From Patescibacteria group bacterium (GTDB lineage Bacteria > Patescibacteria > Paceibacteria > UBA6257 > 2-01-FULL-56-20), in contig JAMDBA010000077.1 in the NCBI GenBank assembly GCA_023484365.1, forward strand, positions 1 through 11,781: DNA of 11,781 nucleotides. The letters are read 5' to 3'. The notes under the pieces are model-generated. The model had not been told where the DNA came from. It saw nothing but the letters and a program-made list of their open reading frames with translations, and made no database searches. This document shows, piece by piece, positions 5,302 to 11,781 of this stretch. Both the position numbers and the translations under genes were made by a program. The first letter of the stretch is position 1. The number at the start of each line of letters is the position of its first letter.

Positions 5302-7722
5302 ATGAAAAATTTATTAGAAAAAAAGTCAGACTTGGTCCTTTGGTTTGACGAAATAACTAAAGAGGATGTCGGTTTAGTCGGGGGTAAAAACGCTAATTTA
5401 GGAGAAATGTGGCAGAAGGTAACGCCAGAAGGAATTAAAGTCCCTCACGGATTTGCCATCACGGCTGCTGCTTACAAATATTTTTTGAAGTTTAATAATC
5501 TTGATAAAACGATAAAAGAAATTTTAAAAGGGATAAACACTAACGATATTCATAATTTAGAAAAAAGAGGAACTAAAGTCAGAGAGGCGATTATTAAAGC
5601 AAAAATTCCTCCCGATTTAAAAAAAGAGATATTATCGGCTTACGCCGCGCTTTCCAAAGAATATAAAGTCGGCAACGTTGATGTGGCGGTGCGTTCTTCA
5701 GCGACTGCTGAAGATTTGCCCTCAGCTTCTTTTGCCGGCCAGCAAGAAAGTTACCTGAATATCCGCGGCGAAGACAGCCTGTTGATGGCCGTTAAAAAAT
5801 GCTTTGCTTCTCTTTTTACCGATCGCGCCATTTCTTATCGCCACGATCGCCACTTTGATCATTTTAAAGTTTATCTTTCCATCGGCGTCCAAAAAATGGT
5901 TCGTTCCGACTTGGCTGCTTCCGGCGTTATGTTCACGTTAGATACCGATAGCGGCTTTCGGAATATTGTTTTAATAAACGCTTCTTATGGTTTGGGCGAG
6001 AATGTTGTTTTGGGGCGCGTCAATCCGGATGAGTATATTATTTTTAAGCCTGCTTTGGCATCCGGTTACAAGGCGATAATTGATAAAAGTTTAGGAACGA
6101 AAGCTAAAAAACTAATTTATCACAAAGGTTCAAAGCCTACGCTAAATATCTCCACGCCCGAACAGGATAGGGAAAAATTCGCTTTGTCCGATAAGGAAAT
6201 TTTGCAGCTGGCCAAATGGGGAGTTTTGATTGAGAAACATTATGGCCGGCCGATGGATATTGAGTGGGCGAAAGACGGCCAGAGTAATGAGTTATTTATA
6301 GTCCAGGCTCGGCCCGAGACGGTCCAATCAATAAAAGACCCCTATATTTACGAATCTTATTTGCTAAAAAATAAAGGGAAGGTCTTGATTGAGGGTGTCG
6401 CGGTTGGAGAAAAAATCAGCCAAGGCAAGGCCAGGGTTATCAAAAGCATATCTAATATTTCCGAATTCAAACCTGGCGAAGTTTTAATTACTGAAATGAC
6501 AGATCCCGATTGGGAGCCGATAATGAAAATTGCTTCGGCAATAGTTACTAATTCCGGCGGACGCACATCGCATGCCGCCATTGTTAGTCGCGAATTAGGC
6601 GTGCCTGCGGTTGTCGGGACAAAGACCGCTACCGAAGTTATAAAGACAGGTAAAGATGTCACCGTTTCTTGCGCCGAAGGTGAAGTCGGAAAAGTTTATG
6701 ATGGCAAAATAAAATACCAGATAAAAAAAATAAATTTAAAGAGCTTAAAAAAGCCTAAAACCAAGATAATGATGAACGTGGGCGATCCGGAAAAAGCATT
6801 CGGTTTTTCCTTCATTCCTAACGACGGAGTCGGTTTAGCGAGAGAAGAATTCATAATCAACGACTACATTAAAATTCATCCGCTTACGCTTTTGAATTTT
6901 AAAAAAATTAAAGACAAAAAGCTTATTGCCGAAATTAACGAGCAAACTTTAGGATATGACGACAAGGTTGAGTTTTATGTTGACAGGTTAGCTTATGGTA
7001 TAGCTAGAATCGCCGCTTCTTTTTATCCTAAGCCGGTTATAGTTCGCACCTCTGATTTTAAGAGCAACGAGTACTCCAGCTTGCTGGGAGGAAAAATTTT
7101 TGAACCTCACGAAGAAAATCCGATGATTGGCTGGCGCGGCGCTTCGCGCTATAGCGACCCGAAATTCGCCCCAGCTTTTGCGTTGGAGTGTCAGGCGATT
7201 AAAAAAGTCAGAGAAGAAATGGGCTTGACCAACTTAATCGTGATGCTGCCCTTTGTTCGCACTCTGACCGAGGCGCAAAGGACGCTCAAAATCATGGAAG
7301 AAAATGGCCTGCGACGGGGCAAAAACGGCTTGAAAATTTATCAAATGGTTGAAATCCCTTCAAATGCGATTTTGGCCGAAGATTTTGCCAAGCTTTTTGA
7401 CGGTTTTTCTGTCGGCTCAAACGATCTGACTCAATTGACTTTAGGGATAGATAGAGATTCTAAAACGGTTGCTGGCAGTTTTTCGGAATTAAATTTGGCG
7501 GTTTTAAGGCTAATCAAAGAAGCAATTGATAAAGCTCATCGCGCCAAACCGAGAGTTAAAATCGGAATCTGCGGCCAGGCCCCTTCGGACTATCCGGAAA
7601 TGGTTGAATTCTTGGTCAAAAACAAAATTGACAGCATCTCGTTAAATCCCGACTCGGTTTTAAAAATGATTATTACTGTTTTAGAGACTGAGAAAAAAAT
7701 TAAAGCTGGCGGCAAGAGATAA
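5302..7722 (+). CDS. ppsA: Phosphoenolpyruvate synthase (pyruvate, water dikinase)
   Basis: This 806-residue protein has all three domains of PEP synthase. The N-terminal ATP-grasp domain shows VGGKNANLGEM (26-36), VRSSATAEDLPSASFAGQQ (130-148) and DIEWAKDG...LFIVQARPET (319-340). The swivelling phosphohistidine domain shows GGRTSHAAIVSRELGVPAVVG (419-439) with catalytic His424. The C-terminal TIM barrel shows VRTSDFKSNEY (581-591), EENPMIGWRGASRY (604-617), MVEIPS (682-687), GSNDLTQLTLGIDRD (705-719) and GICGQAPSD with Cys757. The length and the DFKSNEY and GICGQ motifs favour PEP synthase over pyruvate phosphate dikinase. It converts pyruvate and ATP to PEP, AMP and phosphate, and in organisms lacking pyruvate kinase it may also run toward pyruvate. 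It links to the upstream enolase at PEP. The ATG follows a -10 box and lacks a Shine-Dalgarno; rsmI follows after 3 nt. Confidence 0.96.
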   Translation: MKNLLEKKSDLVLWFDEITKEDVGLVGGKNANLGEMWQKVTPEGIKVPHGFAITAAAYKYFLKFNNLDKTIKEILKGINTNDIHNLEKRGTKVREAIIKAKIPPDLKKEILSAYAALSKEYKVGNVDVAVRSSATAEDLPSASFAGQQESYLNIRGEDSLLMAVKKCFASLFTDRAISYRHDRHFDHFKVYLSIGVQKMVRSDLAASGVMFTLDTDSGFRNIVLINASYGLGENVVLGRVNPDEYIIFKPALASGYKAIIDKSLGTKAKKLIYHKGSKPTLNISTPEQDREKFALSDKEILQLAKWGVLIEKHYGRPMDIEWAKDGQSNELFIVQARPETVQSIKDPYIYESYLLKNKGKVLIEGVAVGEKISQGKARVIKSISNISEFKPGEVLITEMTDPDWEPIMKIASAIVTNSGGRTSHAAIVSRELGVPAVVGTKTATEVIKTGKDVTVSCAEGEVGKVYDGKIKYQIKKINLKSLKKPKTKIMMNVGDPEKAFGFSFIPNDGVGLAREEFIINDYIKIHPLTLLNFKKIKDKKLIAEINEQTLGYDDKVEFYVDRLAYGIARIAASFYPKPVIVRTSDFKSNEYSSLLGGKIFEPHEENPMIGWRGASRYSDPKFAPAFALECQAIKKVREEMGLTNLIVMLPFVRTLTEAQRTLKIMEENGLRRGKNGLKIYQMVEIPSNAILAEDFAKLFDGFSVGSNDLTQLTLGIDRDSKTVAGSFSELNLAVLRLIKEAIDKAHRAKPRVKIGICGQAPSDYPEMVEFLVKNKIDSISLNPDSVLKMIITVLETEKKIKAGGKR

Positions 7723-7725
7723 ACA

Positions 7726-8409
7726 ATGGGTTCTCTTTTTATCGTCGCTACGCCGATAGGCAATTTAAAAGACATCACATTAAGAGCGATAGAAACGCTG
7801 AAGGGCGTGGATTTTATTTTAGCCGAAGACACCCGTGTCACCAAAAATCTTTTAGCTCATTACGAAATTTCAAAGCCGATGATTTCTTACCATAAATTTT
7901 CAGATCTCAGAAAAATTCAGGAAATTAAAAATTTGTTATCAGAAGGAAAAAATTTGGCTTTAGTAACCGACGCTGGCACGCCCGGAATTTCCGATCCCGG
8001 CGAATTCTTGATCAGAAAAATTATAGAAGATTTTCCCGAGGTTAAGACAATCCCGATTCCTGGCTCTTCCGCGCTGGCGGCCGCTATTTCCGTTTGCGGT
8101 TTTACGGATAGTAATTTTTTATTTATGGGTTTTCCGCCGCCAAAAAAAAGGAAAAAATTTTTTGAAAAAATAAAAAATTACGATTGCCCGATTGTTTTGT
8201 ATGAATCGCCTTATAAGCTTATTAAAACTTTAAAAGAATTAAGCGAGGCTGCCGGCGGAAATAGAGAGATATTTTTAGCGAAAGAAATGACGAAAATTTT
8301 TGAAAAATTTTATCGTGGCACCATTGACGATGTTTTAAATAAATTAGAGGGAGACGCAAAAAATATAAAAGGGGAATATGTTTTAATAGTGAATGCGGCG
8401 ATAAATTAA
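7726..8409 (+). CDS. rsmI: 16S rRNA (cytidine(1402)-2'-O)-methyltransferase RsmI, short form
   Basis: The 227 residues form a tetrapyrrole-methylase fold with RsmI motifs: VATPIGNLKDIT at 7-18, AEDTRVTKNLL at 33-43, LVTDAGTPGISDPGE at 79-93, IPGSSALAAAISVCG at 111-125, FMGFPPPKKRKK at 133-144, YESPYKL at 159-165 and REIFLAKEMTKIFEKFYRG at 180-198. It uses S-adenosylmethionine to methylate the ribose 2'-O of C1402 in 16S rRNA, in the decoding centre. Typical bacterial RsmI has about 280 residues; this one ends soon after KGEYVLIV, so it lacks the C-terminal extension. A stop soon after that motif is compatible with an intact catalytic core. It follows ppsA by 3 nt with no strong Shine-Dalgarno and is likely translated by coupling; no functional link to ppsA is apparent. 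Confidence 0.94.
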   Translation: MGSLFIVATPIGNLKDITLRAIETLKGVDFILAEDTRVTKNLLAHYEISKPMISYHKFSDLRKIQEIKNLLSEGKNLALVTDAGTPGISDPGEFLIRKIIEDFPEVKTIPIPGSSALAAAISVCGFTDSNFLFMGFPPPKKRKKFFEKIKNYDCPIVLYESPYKLIKTLKELSEAAGGNREIFLAKEMTKIFEKFYRGTIDDVLNKLEGDAKNIKGEYVLIVNAAIN

Positions 8410-8431
8410 TTACAACTATTGATTTAATTGT

Positions 8432-8459
8432 TTGCGCTCAATTGTAAAAATGATAGGAT
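8432..8459 (+). promoter_or_regulatory. Possible promoter of the glycosidase gene
   Basis: An extended -10 type element, TGA plus TAGGAT (8451-8459), lies 16 nt after a weak -35-like TTGCGC (8432-8437). A start near 8466 would give a leader of about 49 nt that includes the palindrome at 8480-8491 and the Shine-Dalgarno. Confidence 0.35.
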
Positions 8460-8479
8460 TTAGGCAGATATTTGAAATT

Positions 8480-8491
8480 CGCCAGCTGGCG
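8480..8491. repeat. 12-bp perfect palindrome before the glycosidase gene
   Basis: CGCCAGCTGGCG is a perfect palindrome ending 9 nt before the Shine-Dalgarno GAGGTG (8501-8506), followed by T and an A run. It is G+C-rich in an A+T-rich gap. It could be an operator half-site pair or a small hairpin near the ribosome site; no regulator gene lies nearby. Confidence 0.45.
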
Positions 8492-8514
8492 TAAAAAAAA
8501 GAGGTGAAAATATA

Positions 8515-9858
8515 ATGGAAAAATTAGCCGATAATGGACGATCGCTAAGATTAATTAGAGCGATGAGTTCCGGCAGGGGGAGCGAACTTAAGCCTTTAAA
8601 GCTGTCTTTAGAAGATAATGTTTTGCTGAGCGAATTTGCTTTTCAATCAGAAAAGTTGCTTGCGCATAATTATTCGCCTGGTTTTGGAATTTTTCCGTCC
8701 GCTGATTCTGATGATAATTTCTACAATCAGCTTTGGTCGCGGGATTTTGCTCATGCGGCAGCTAATTATTTTATCGCTGGCAAACCCGAGGCGGTTGAGG
8801 ATTCTCTTAAAACGATTTTTTCTCATCAGAAAACCGATGGCGCGATACCGCTAAAAGTAGAAAGAGAATATATGCTTTTAAAACTTGCGCCGGGATTGCG
8901 TTGGCTTGCTAAGCCGCTTTTCGTTTTTATGGAAAATGTGATTAGAGGCAGAAAAGAACGCCCTGTTTATAAAGGGCAAGATTTCTTGAATGCTGAAGAC
9001 ACTATTCCCGCTGTAATTATTGCCGTGGGAGAATTTTTTATCGTGTCTGCTAAAGGAAGGGAATTCGCCGAAATAAATTTTACCAAACTCCAAAAAGCGA
9101 TTAATTATTTCGAATGCAAAGTTGATAAGGGGGACGGCCTGGCTTCGTTTGAATCGAAAAATGTTGATTGGGCTGATAGCGTTAAGCGCGGCGGGAAACT
9201 TGGCGGAATTAATATATTGTGGGCTAGGGCGTTAAGGCTTATGAGTTTTATTTCGTTTCAGATCGGCAAAAAAAGGGACGCCGAAATTTACGGTGAAAAA
9301 TTCAGAGAGACGAGAAATAGCATTTTGGAAAAATTATACAATCGCGAAGGAGCGTATTTCAGGACCGAACAGAAATCAAACAGAATAGACGCCGCCGCTT
9401 CCATTTTCGGTTCGCTTTATTTATTAAACGCCGAAGAATGCGTAAGAGTTCAAAAAACTTTTAACGATAAATTAAAAACAGTTTCGGGATTGAGGAATTT
9501 TTATCCGTCTTATCCTAAAGATCGATTAATGAAGCTTTTAAAAATAATCGGCAATCAGGAATATCACAATTTTTATATTTGGCCTTGGCTGACTTTCCAA
9601 AATATTCAGGTTAAAATAAAAATTGCTCTTGGTCATTCGGACGAGTTGGTCCGATCGCGATATAAAAAAGAGGCGATCGCTGATCTCTTAGGGGAGGTAA
9701 AACTTTTCAAAGAAGCTGGGGGCGCTTACGAAATATTTTATCCTTCTAGTCGCAGGCCGGCAGTTAGGACATTATATAAACCGCCTAAAAATTTCATGGG
9801 AAATCTCGTTTCTTACTTGGGCGCTTACCAAAGAATTAAAGAGTTGCATTGGATTTAA
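8515..9858 (+). CDS. Six-hairpin (alpha/alpha toroid) glycoside hydrolase-like protein
   Basis: The 447-residue protein is largely helical and resembles glycogen-debranching or GH15/GH63-type enzymes of the six-hairpin glycosidase superfamily. Motifs in order: NFYNQLWSRDFAHAAANYF (68-86), with the WSRD substrate-pocket signature; HQKTDGAIPLKV (104-115); VDWADSVKRGGKLGGINILWARAL (217-240), in place of the Trp-Asp and IN-LW segment of debranching enzymes; RIDAAASIFG (290-299); YHNFYIWPWLT (350-360); and GGAYEIFYP (402-410). Acidic residues Asp77, Asp218, Asp221 and Glu406 are candidates for catalysis, but I cannot assign which serve. There is no signal peptide, so it should act inside the cell on an alpha-glucan, oligosaccharide or compatible solute. 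The exact family and substrate are unresolved. The ATG is set by GAGGTG 8 nt upstream. It ends at a bidirectional terminator. Confidence 0.7.
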   Translation: MEKLADNGRSLRLIRAMSSGRGSELKPLKLSLEDNVLLSEFAFQSEKLLAHNYSPGFGIFPSADSDDNFYNQLWSRDFAHAAANYFIAGKPEAVEDSLKTIFSHQKTDGAIPLKVEREYMLLKLAPGLRWLAKPLFVFMENVIRGRKERPVYKGQDFLNAEDTIPAVIIAVGEFFIVSAKGREFAEINFTKLQKAINYFECKVDKGDGLASFESKNVDWADSVKRGGKLGGINILWARALRLMSFISFQIGKKRDAEIYGEKFRETRNSILEKLYNREGAYFRTEQKSNRIDAAASIFGSLYLLNAEECVRVQKTFNDKLKTVSGLRNFYPSYPKDRLMKLLKIIGNQEYHNFYIWPWLTFQNIQVKIKIALGHSDELVRSRYKKEAIADLLGEVKLFKEAGGAYEIFYPSSRRPAVRTLYKPPKNFMGNLVSYLGAYQRIKELHWI

Positions 9859-9876
9859 AAAAAATATTTAAAATTT

Positions 9877-9905
9877 AAAGCAGGGCTTATTTGCCCTGCT
9901 TTTTT
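9877..9905. terminator. Bidirectional intrinsic terminator between convergent genes
   Basis: AAAGCAGGGC (9877-9886) pairs perfectly with GCCCTGCTTT (9893-9902), a 10-bp stem with a 6-nt loop. A T run to 9905 serves the rightward glycosidase gene, and the A-rich 9855-9880 region gives U-rich RNA for the leftward kinase. The kinase stop codon lies in the loop and its last codons form one stem arm. Confidence 0.9.
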
Positions 9906-10453
9906 CTAATAAAAGATTCTATTCTCTCGAGGGTTTCTTTAAACGCTTTATTAGCGTTGAGATTGGTTGTGTTTATCACGATATCAAAGTGCTTGTCGGC
10001 CAGATAATCTTCTATGCCGTAAAGTTTGCGATAGCGCTCTTTTTCTGTTTCCATCCTCTGGCTAGCCTCTTTTTTTATTATGTTGATGTTTCGGCTTTTA
10101 TTTTCCGGCCGTTTTGCCAGCCGGTTTGCCAATTCTGAAAGCGATGCCGTGATTTTAATATTGATCTTAATCTTGTGCGGTCCGCAGCTTAAAAACGGCG
10201 CCATTCTGCCCTCAACAACAAGATTGTCATTTTCTGTCATCAATTTTTCCTGCTGAGCGTCTATTTCTTTTTCTAGCGCTGGATTGGTTTTTATTTCTTC
10301 GTAAAATTCGTTAATGGTTTTCCCTGCTTTTTGCGCCATTTCTTTAAAAATTCCGCCTGTGTAATGGTATTTATATCCAAGATTTTTAGCCAATCTTTTT
10401 CCAATCGTTGTTTTTCCGCAGCCAACCAAACCGCTTATCGCGATTATAGGCAT
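9887..10453 (-). CDS. cmk: Cytidylate kinase-like protein (archaeal-type CMP kinase)
   Basis: This 188-residue P-loop kinase has a Walker A motif GLVGCGKTT at 8-16, then GYKYHYTGGIFKEMAQKAGKTINEFYEE (26-53), which matches the substrate-binding start of archaeal-type CMP kinases. VVEGRMA lies at 79-85, a RLAKRPENKS lid-region start at 111-120 and a C-terminal ERYRKLYGIEDY...FDIVINTTNL (139-165), the family's YGID and DLVI signature. It would phosphorylate CMP or dCMP with ATP. It is shorter and different from the usual bacterial Cmk (about 225 residues). The ATG is fixed by AAGGAG 5 nt upstream, and a -35/-10 promoter gives a short leader. It is divergent from another P-loop kinase gene and convergent with the glycosidase gene. 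A related adenylate-type kinase cannot be excluded. Confidence 0.8.
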   Translation of the reverse strand: MPIIAISGLVGCGKTTIGKRLAKNLGYKYHYTGGIFKEMAQKAGKTINEFYEEIKTNPALEKEIDAQQEKLMTENDNLVVEGRMAPFLSCGPHKIKINIKITASLSELANRLAKRPENKSRNINIIKKEASQRMETEKERYRKLYGIEDYLADKHFDIVINTTNLNANKAFKETLERIESFIRKKQGK

Positions 10454-10488
10454 AATCTCTCCTTCTCTAGTTTTGAATTGCTATTTTA

Positions 10489-10518
10489 TTTATAGCTCTA
10501 AATAGCGTTTCGGGTCAA
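10489..10518 (-). promoter_or_regulatory. Promoter of the cytidylate kinase-like gene
   Basis: Minus-strand TTGACC (10518-10513), an 18-nt spacer and TATAAA (10494-10489) give an expected start near 10482. That leaves a leader of about 28 nt carrying the AAGGAG Shine-Dalgarno (10464-10459). Confidence 0.65.
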
Positions 10519-10531
10519 GCATTATAAAACA

Positions 10532-10560
10532 TTGACTTGATGTTTGGCATTAGCTATCCT
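10532..10560 (+). promoter_or_regulatory. Promoter of the second P-loop kinase gene
   Basis: TTGACT (10532-10537), a 17-nt spacer and TATCCT (10555-10560) face right. The -35 box is only 13 nt from the -35 box of the divergent promoter, so the two polymerase sites are close enough to interfere or share a regulator. The leader would be about 60 nt. Confidence 0.65.
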
Positions 10561-10582
10561 TGATTTAGAATTTTAAAAATAA

Positions 10583-10610
10583 AACGCTTCGCTGTATTTA
10601 TAAAAGCGTT
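10583..10610 (+). repeat. Leader hairpin upstream of the second kinase
   Basis: AACGCTT (10583-10589) pairs perfectly with AAGCGTT (10604-10610) around a 14-nt A/T-rich loop. It ends 4 nt before the AAAGGAG Shine-Dalgarno. It may affect mRNA stability or ribosome access; no T run follows, so it is not a terminator. Confidence 0.4.
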
Positions 10611-10625
10611 GCCGAAAGGAGAAAA

Positions 10626-11273
10626 ATGAAAGCTGTGATTGGCTTAACCGGCAAACCGTTAGCCGGAAAAGAAACGGTCGGGGATATCATAATGAAAATT
10701 GCCCGCGGCTCGAAAAGCTGGGTTGATTATTTTAAGGATGATTATCTTGAAAATCGGAGAAAGATCATGAAGTTGACCGCGAGCCGGCAAAGGTTTCGTG
10801 ATGTTCTCGAGGAAACGCTTAAGCTTTGGAATATCGAAGTCAACCGCGATAATTTACAAAAAATGTCGCAAGTGATGGTCGCCGAAAACGCTTTTGGTAA
10901 AAACGCTCTTTCCGGCGCAATTTATAACCGTCTTATAAAAGATAAGGCGGAAATAGTGATTGCCGACGGAGTTCGTTGGTTGGCGGACGAAGATATGATA
11001 AGGAGCATTCCCGAAAAAAGGGGATTAATTCTTTATATTAAATCAGATTTTAACACTCGCTTTGCTCGCGCTAAAATAAGGCAGCGAGAAGGGGAGGCGG
11101 AAATTTCAATTGAAAAATTTCGCGAGCAGGACAACGTAAAAACCGAGACTTATATTGAGGAAATAGGCGGTCGGGCTGATTGGGTGATTAAAAACGGCGG
11201 CGATATGGATACGGCAGAATTAGAGAAACAGGTTAAATTATTTTTTGCTCAAAAAATATTCCCTTTATTATAA
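10626..11273 (+). CDS. P-loop nucleotide kinase-like protein (dNMP kinase/UPF0200-like)
   Basis: The 215-residue protein starts MKAVIGLTGKPLAGKETV, a Walker A of the GxxxxGK-acidic-T form (Gly9 to Thr17) seen in deoxynucleoside monophosphate kinases and related small kinases rather than classical GKS/GKT. FRDVLEETLKLWNIEVNRDNLQKMSQVM (57-84) resembles the LGI-x-R-x-x-LQ region of that group. IVIADGVRWLADEDMI (110-125) is the Walker-B-like strand with Asp114 followed by GVR, and LILYIKSDFNTRFARAKIRQREGE (134-157) looks like the strand and lid arginine region. The substrate could be a deoxynucleotide, dephospho-CoA or another small molecule, and sequence alone does not decide. It is probably cytoplasmic. 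AAAGGAG lies 4 nt before the ATG. It has its own promoter and terminator. Confidence 0.75.
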   Translation: MKAVIGLTGKPLAGKETVGDIIMKIARGSKSWVDYFKDDYLENRRKIMKLTASRQRFRDVLEETLKLWNIEVNRDNLQKMSQVMVAENAFGKNALSGAIYNRLIKDKAEIVIADGVRWLADEDMIRSIPEKRGLILYIKSDFNTRFARAKIRQREGEAEISIEKFREQDNVKTETYIEEIGGRADWVIKNGGDMDTAELEKQVKLFFAQKIFPLL

Positions 11274-11278
11274 ACCTG

Positions 11279-11300
11279 AGGCGGCTATTAGCCGCCTTTT
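11279..11300 (+). terminator. Intrinsic terminator after the second kinase gene
   Basis: AGGCGGC (11279-11285) pairs perfectly with GCCGCCT (11291-11297) around TATTA, followed by TTTT to 11300. It starts 6 nt after the stop codon. The next 110 bp, up to the end of the leftward ORF at 11415, show nothing I can support. Confidence 0.85.
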
Positions 11301-11414
11301 AAATTCCGAAAAATTAATCATTGCCGTCATTTATATTATTTAAGCATTCCAGCATTGTAATTCTGTTCGTGGGCAAAACTGCTTTTCCCCGGCGTCTGGA
11401 ATTAAGGCTATTAG

Positions 11415-11654
11415 TTAAGAATAGCGGCGGATAATCCACCCTCCTAATAACTGGCTGAGGAAAATTATGATAATAGCTATGAAAAGATGCTCAACTATAG
11501 CGCGCACAGGATTAAGTTTCTTTGTGTCGGCGATAATATAACTAAAAATCGCTAAAGCCACCAATCCGTATATCACTGAGATGATAGTCGCGGTTTTTAT
11601 CGGCAGGGAAATAACAAGGATTATAAAAACGAACGAGACAAAAAATCTTGTCAA
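11415..11654 (-). CDS. Short three-helix membrane protein, VIT1/CCC1 C-terminus-like; possibly incomplete
   Basis: From a TTG at 11654 the frame gives 79 residues with three likely membrane helices (about 4-18, 20-42 and 54-74). NPVRAIVEHLFIAIIIIFLSQLLGGWI at 48-74 recalls the C-terminal helix of VIT1/CCC1-type metal transporters, and the preceding helix and ADTKK loop fit too. Those proteins are normally two to three times longer, with an N-terminal helix pair that is absent here. The frame is open upstream to a stop at 11763-11765 but has no ATG or GTG, and no Shine-Dalgarno precedes the TTG. An ATG at 11687 opens another frame that ends exactly across the TTG (TTGA). This may be a genuine small protein, or the C-terminal remnant of a frameshifted transporter gene. 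I favour neither strongly. Confidence 0.45.
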   Translation of the reverse strand: MTRFFVSFVFIILVISLPIKTATIISVIYGLVALAIFSYIIADTKKLNPVRAIVEHLFIAIIIIFLSQLLGGWIIRRYS

Positions 11655-11692
11655 GAAATTAGTTGAACTCGATAGCCAGACGTCATGTGTTT

Positions 11693-11781
11693 TTATTCCT
11701 TCGGTTTCAATGCTTCCGCTAACGCTAAAATAAGCATTGTCGGCAGCTTGCTTGTTATCGCCTTAGCCGACAACATCTCTG
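11693..11781 (-). CDS. C-terminal tail of a leftward gene entering from the right edge
   Basis: On the minus strand one frame is open from the right edge to a TAA at 11695-11693. It ends SKLPTMLILALAEALKPKE, which reads like a natural protein C-terminus. The fragment has only 28 complete codons, so the call is weak and no family can be named. If real, the gene would lie 38 nt upstream of the short membrane-protein ORF on the same strand. Confidence 0.3.
   Translation of the reverse strand, partial: EMLSAKAITSKLPTMLILALAEALKPKE

Noticed and set aside
8515..9858. Glycosidase as a mannosyl- or glucosylglycerate hydrolase supplying the glycerate kinase
   Set aside because: The six-hairpin fold would allow it and the idea fits the glycerate module, but no residue pattern I can see singles out that substrate, and the genes are in separate units.
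1..11781. CRISPR array, tRNA or rRNA genes, toxin-antitoxin pair or phage genes
   Set aside because: I found no regularly spaced direct repeats, no cloverleaf or rRNA-like stretch, and no gene recognisable as one of these types.

Overview
The window looks like a chromosomal segment of a small-genome, A+T-leaning bacterium, most likely a member of the Candidate Phyla Radiation (Patescibacteria, Parcubacteria-like). This rests on gene content and style: Lys/Ile-rich proteins, genes 1-3 nt apart, family members shortened to their cores (83-aa thioredoxin-like protein, 227-aa RsmI without the usual C-terminal part), an archaeal-type cytidylate kinase, and a class-II (MOFRL) glycerate kinase joined to enolase. 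No rRNA, tRNA or CRISPR array is visible, so the placement is an inference.

Layout. Positions 1-1648 are read leftwards: an alpha/beta hydrolase, a minimal CPHC thioredoxin-like protein, and a TspO/MBR membrane protein cut by the left edge. A divergent intergenic region (1649-1766) separates them from a rightward pair, glycerate kinase and enolase, 1 nt apart. A compact IS200/IS605-type element follows (about 4284-4813; Y1 transposase on the minus strand), more G+C-rich than its surroundings. Its predicted right boundary falls in the -35 box of a small unknown Cys/His-rich protein gene (4870-5205), which ends in a clear intrinsic terminator. Phosphoenolpyruvate synthase and rsmI come next, 3 nt apart, then a six-hairpin-type glycoside hydrolase. 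A bidirectional terminator lies between that gene and a convergent cytidylate kinase-like gene. This kinase is divergent from a second P-loop kinase, with back-to-back promoters between them. At the right end are a short leftward membrane-protein ORF (VIT1/CCC1 C-terminus-like, uncertain start) and the tail of another leftward gene.

How it fits together. Glycerate kinase of this class is known to make 2-phosphoglycerate, the substrate of enolase. Enolase makes PEP, and PEP synthase links PEP to pyruvate. The window therefore holds a short glycerate-2PG-PEP-pyruvate module, split into two transcription units by the insertion element and the small gene. The glycosidase may feed sugars into central metabolism, and the two kinases concern nucleotide supply.

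Transcription signals fall into two styles. Several first genes without a Shine-Dalgarno have a TATAAT-like -10 box only 4-10 nt before the ATG, which suggests leaderless or near-leaderless mRNAs. Three others have a -35/-10 promoter, a leader and a good Shine-Dalgarno. I saw no clearly novel multi-gene system. The most interesting items are the element's symmetric TTGAC/CAAG ends inside a host promoter, its perfect 19-bp internal inverted repeat, and the small Cys/His protein beside it.
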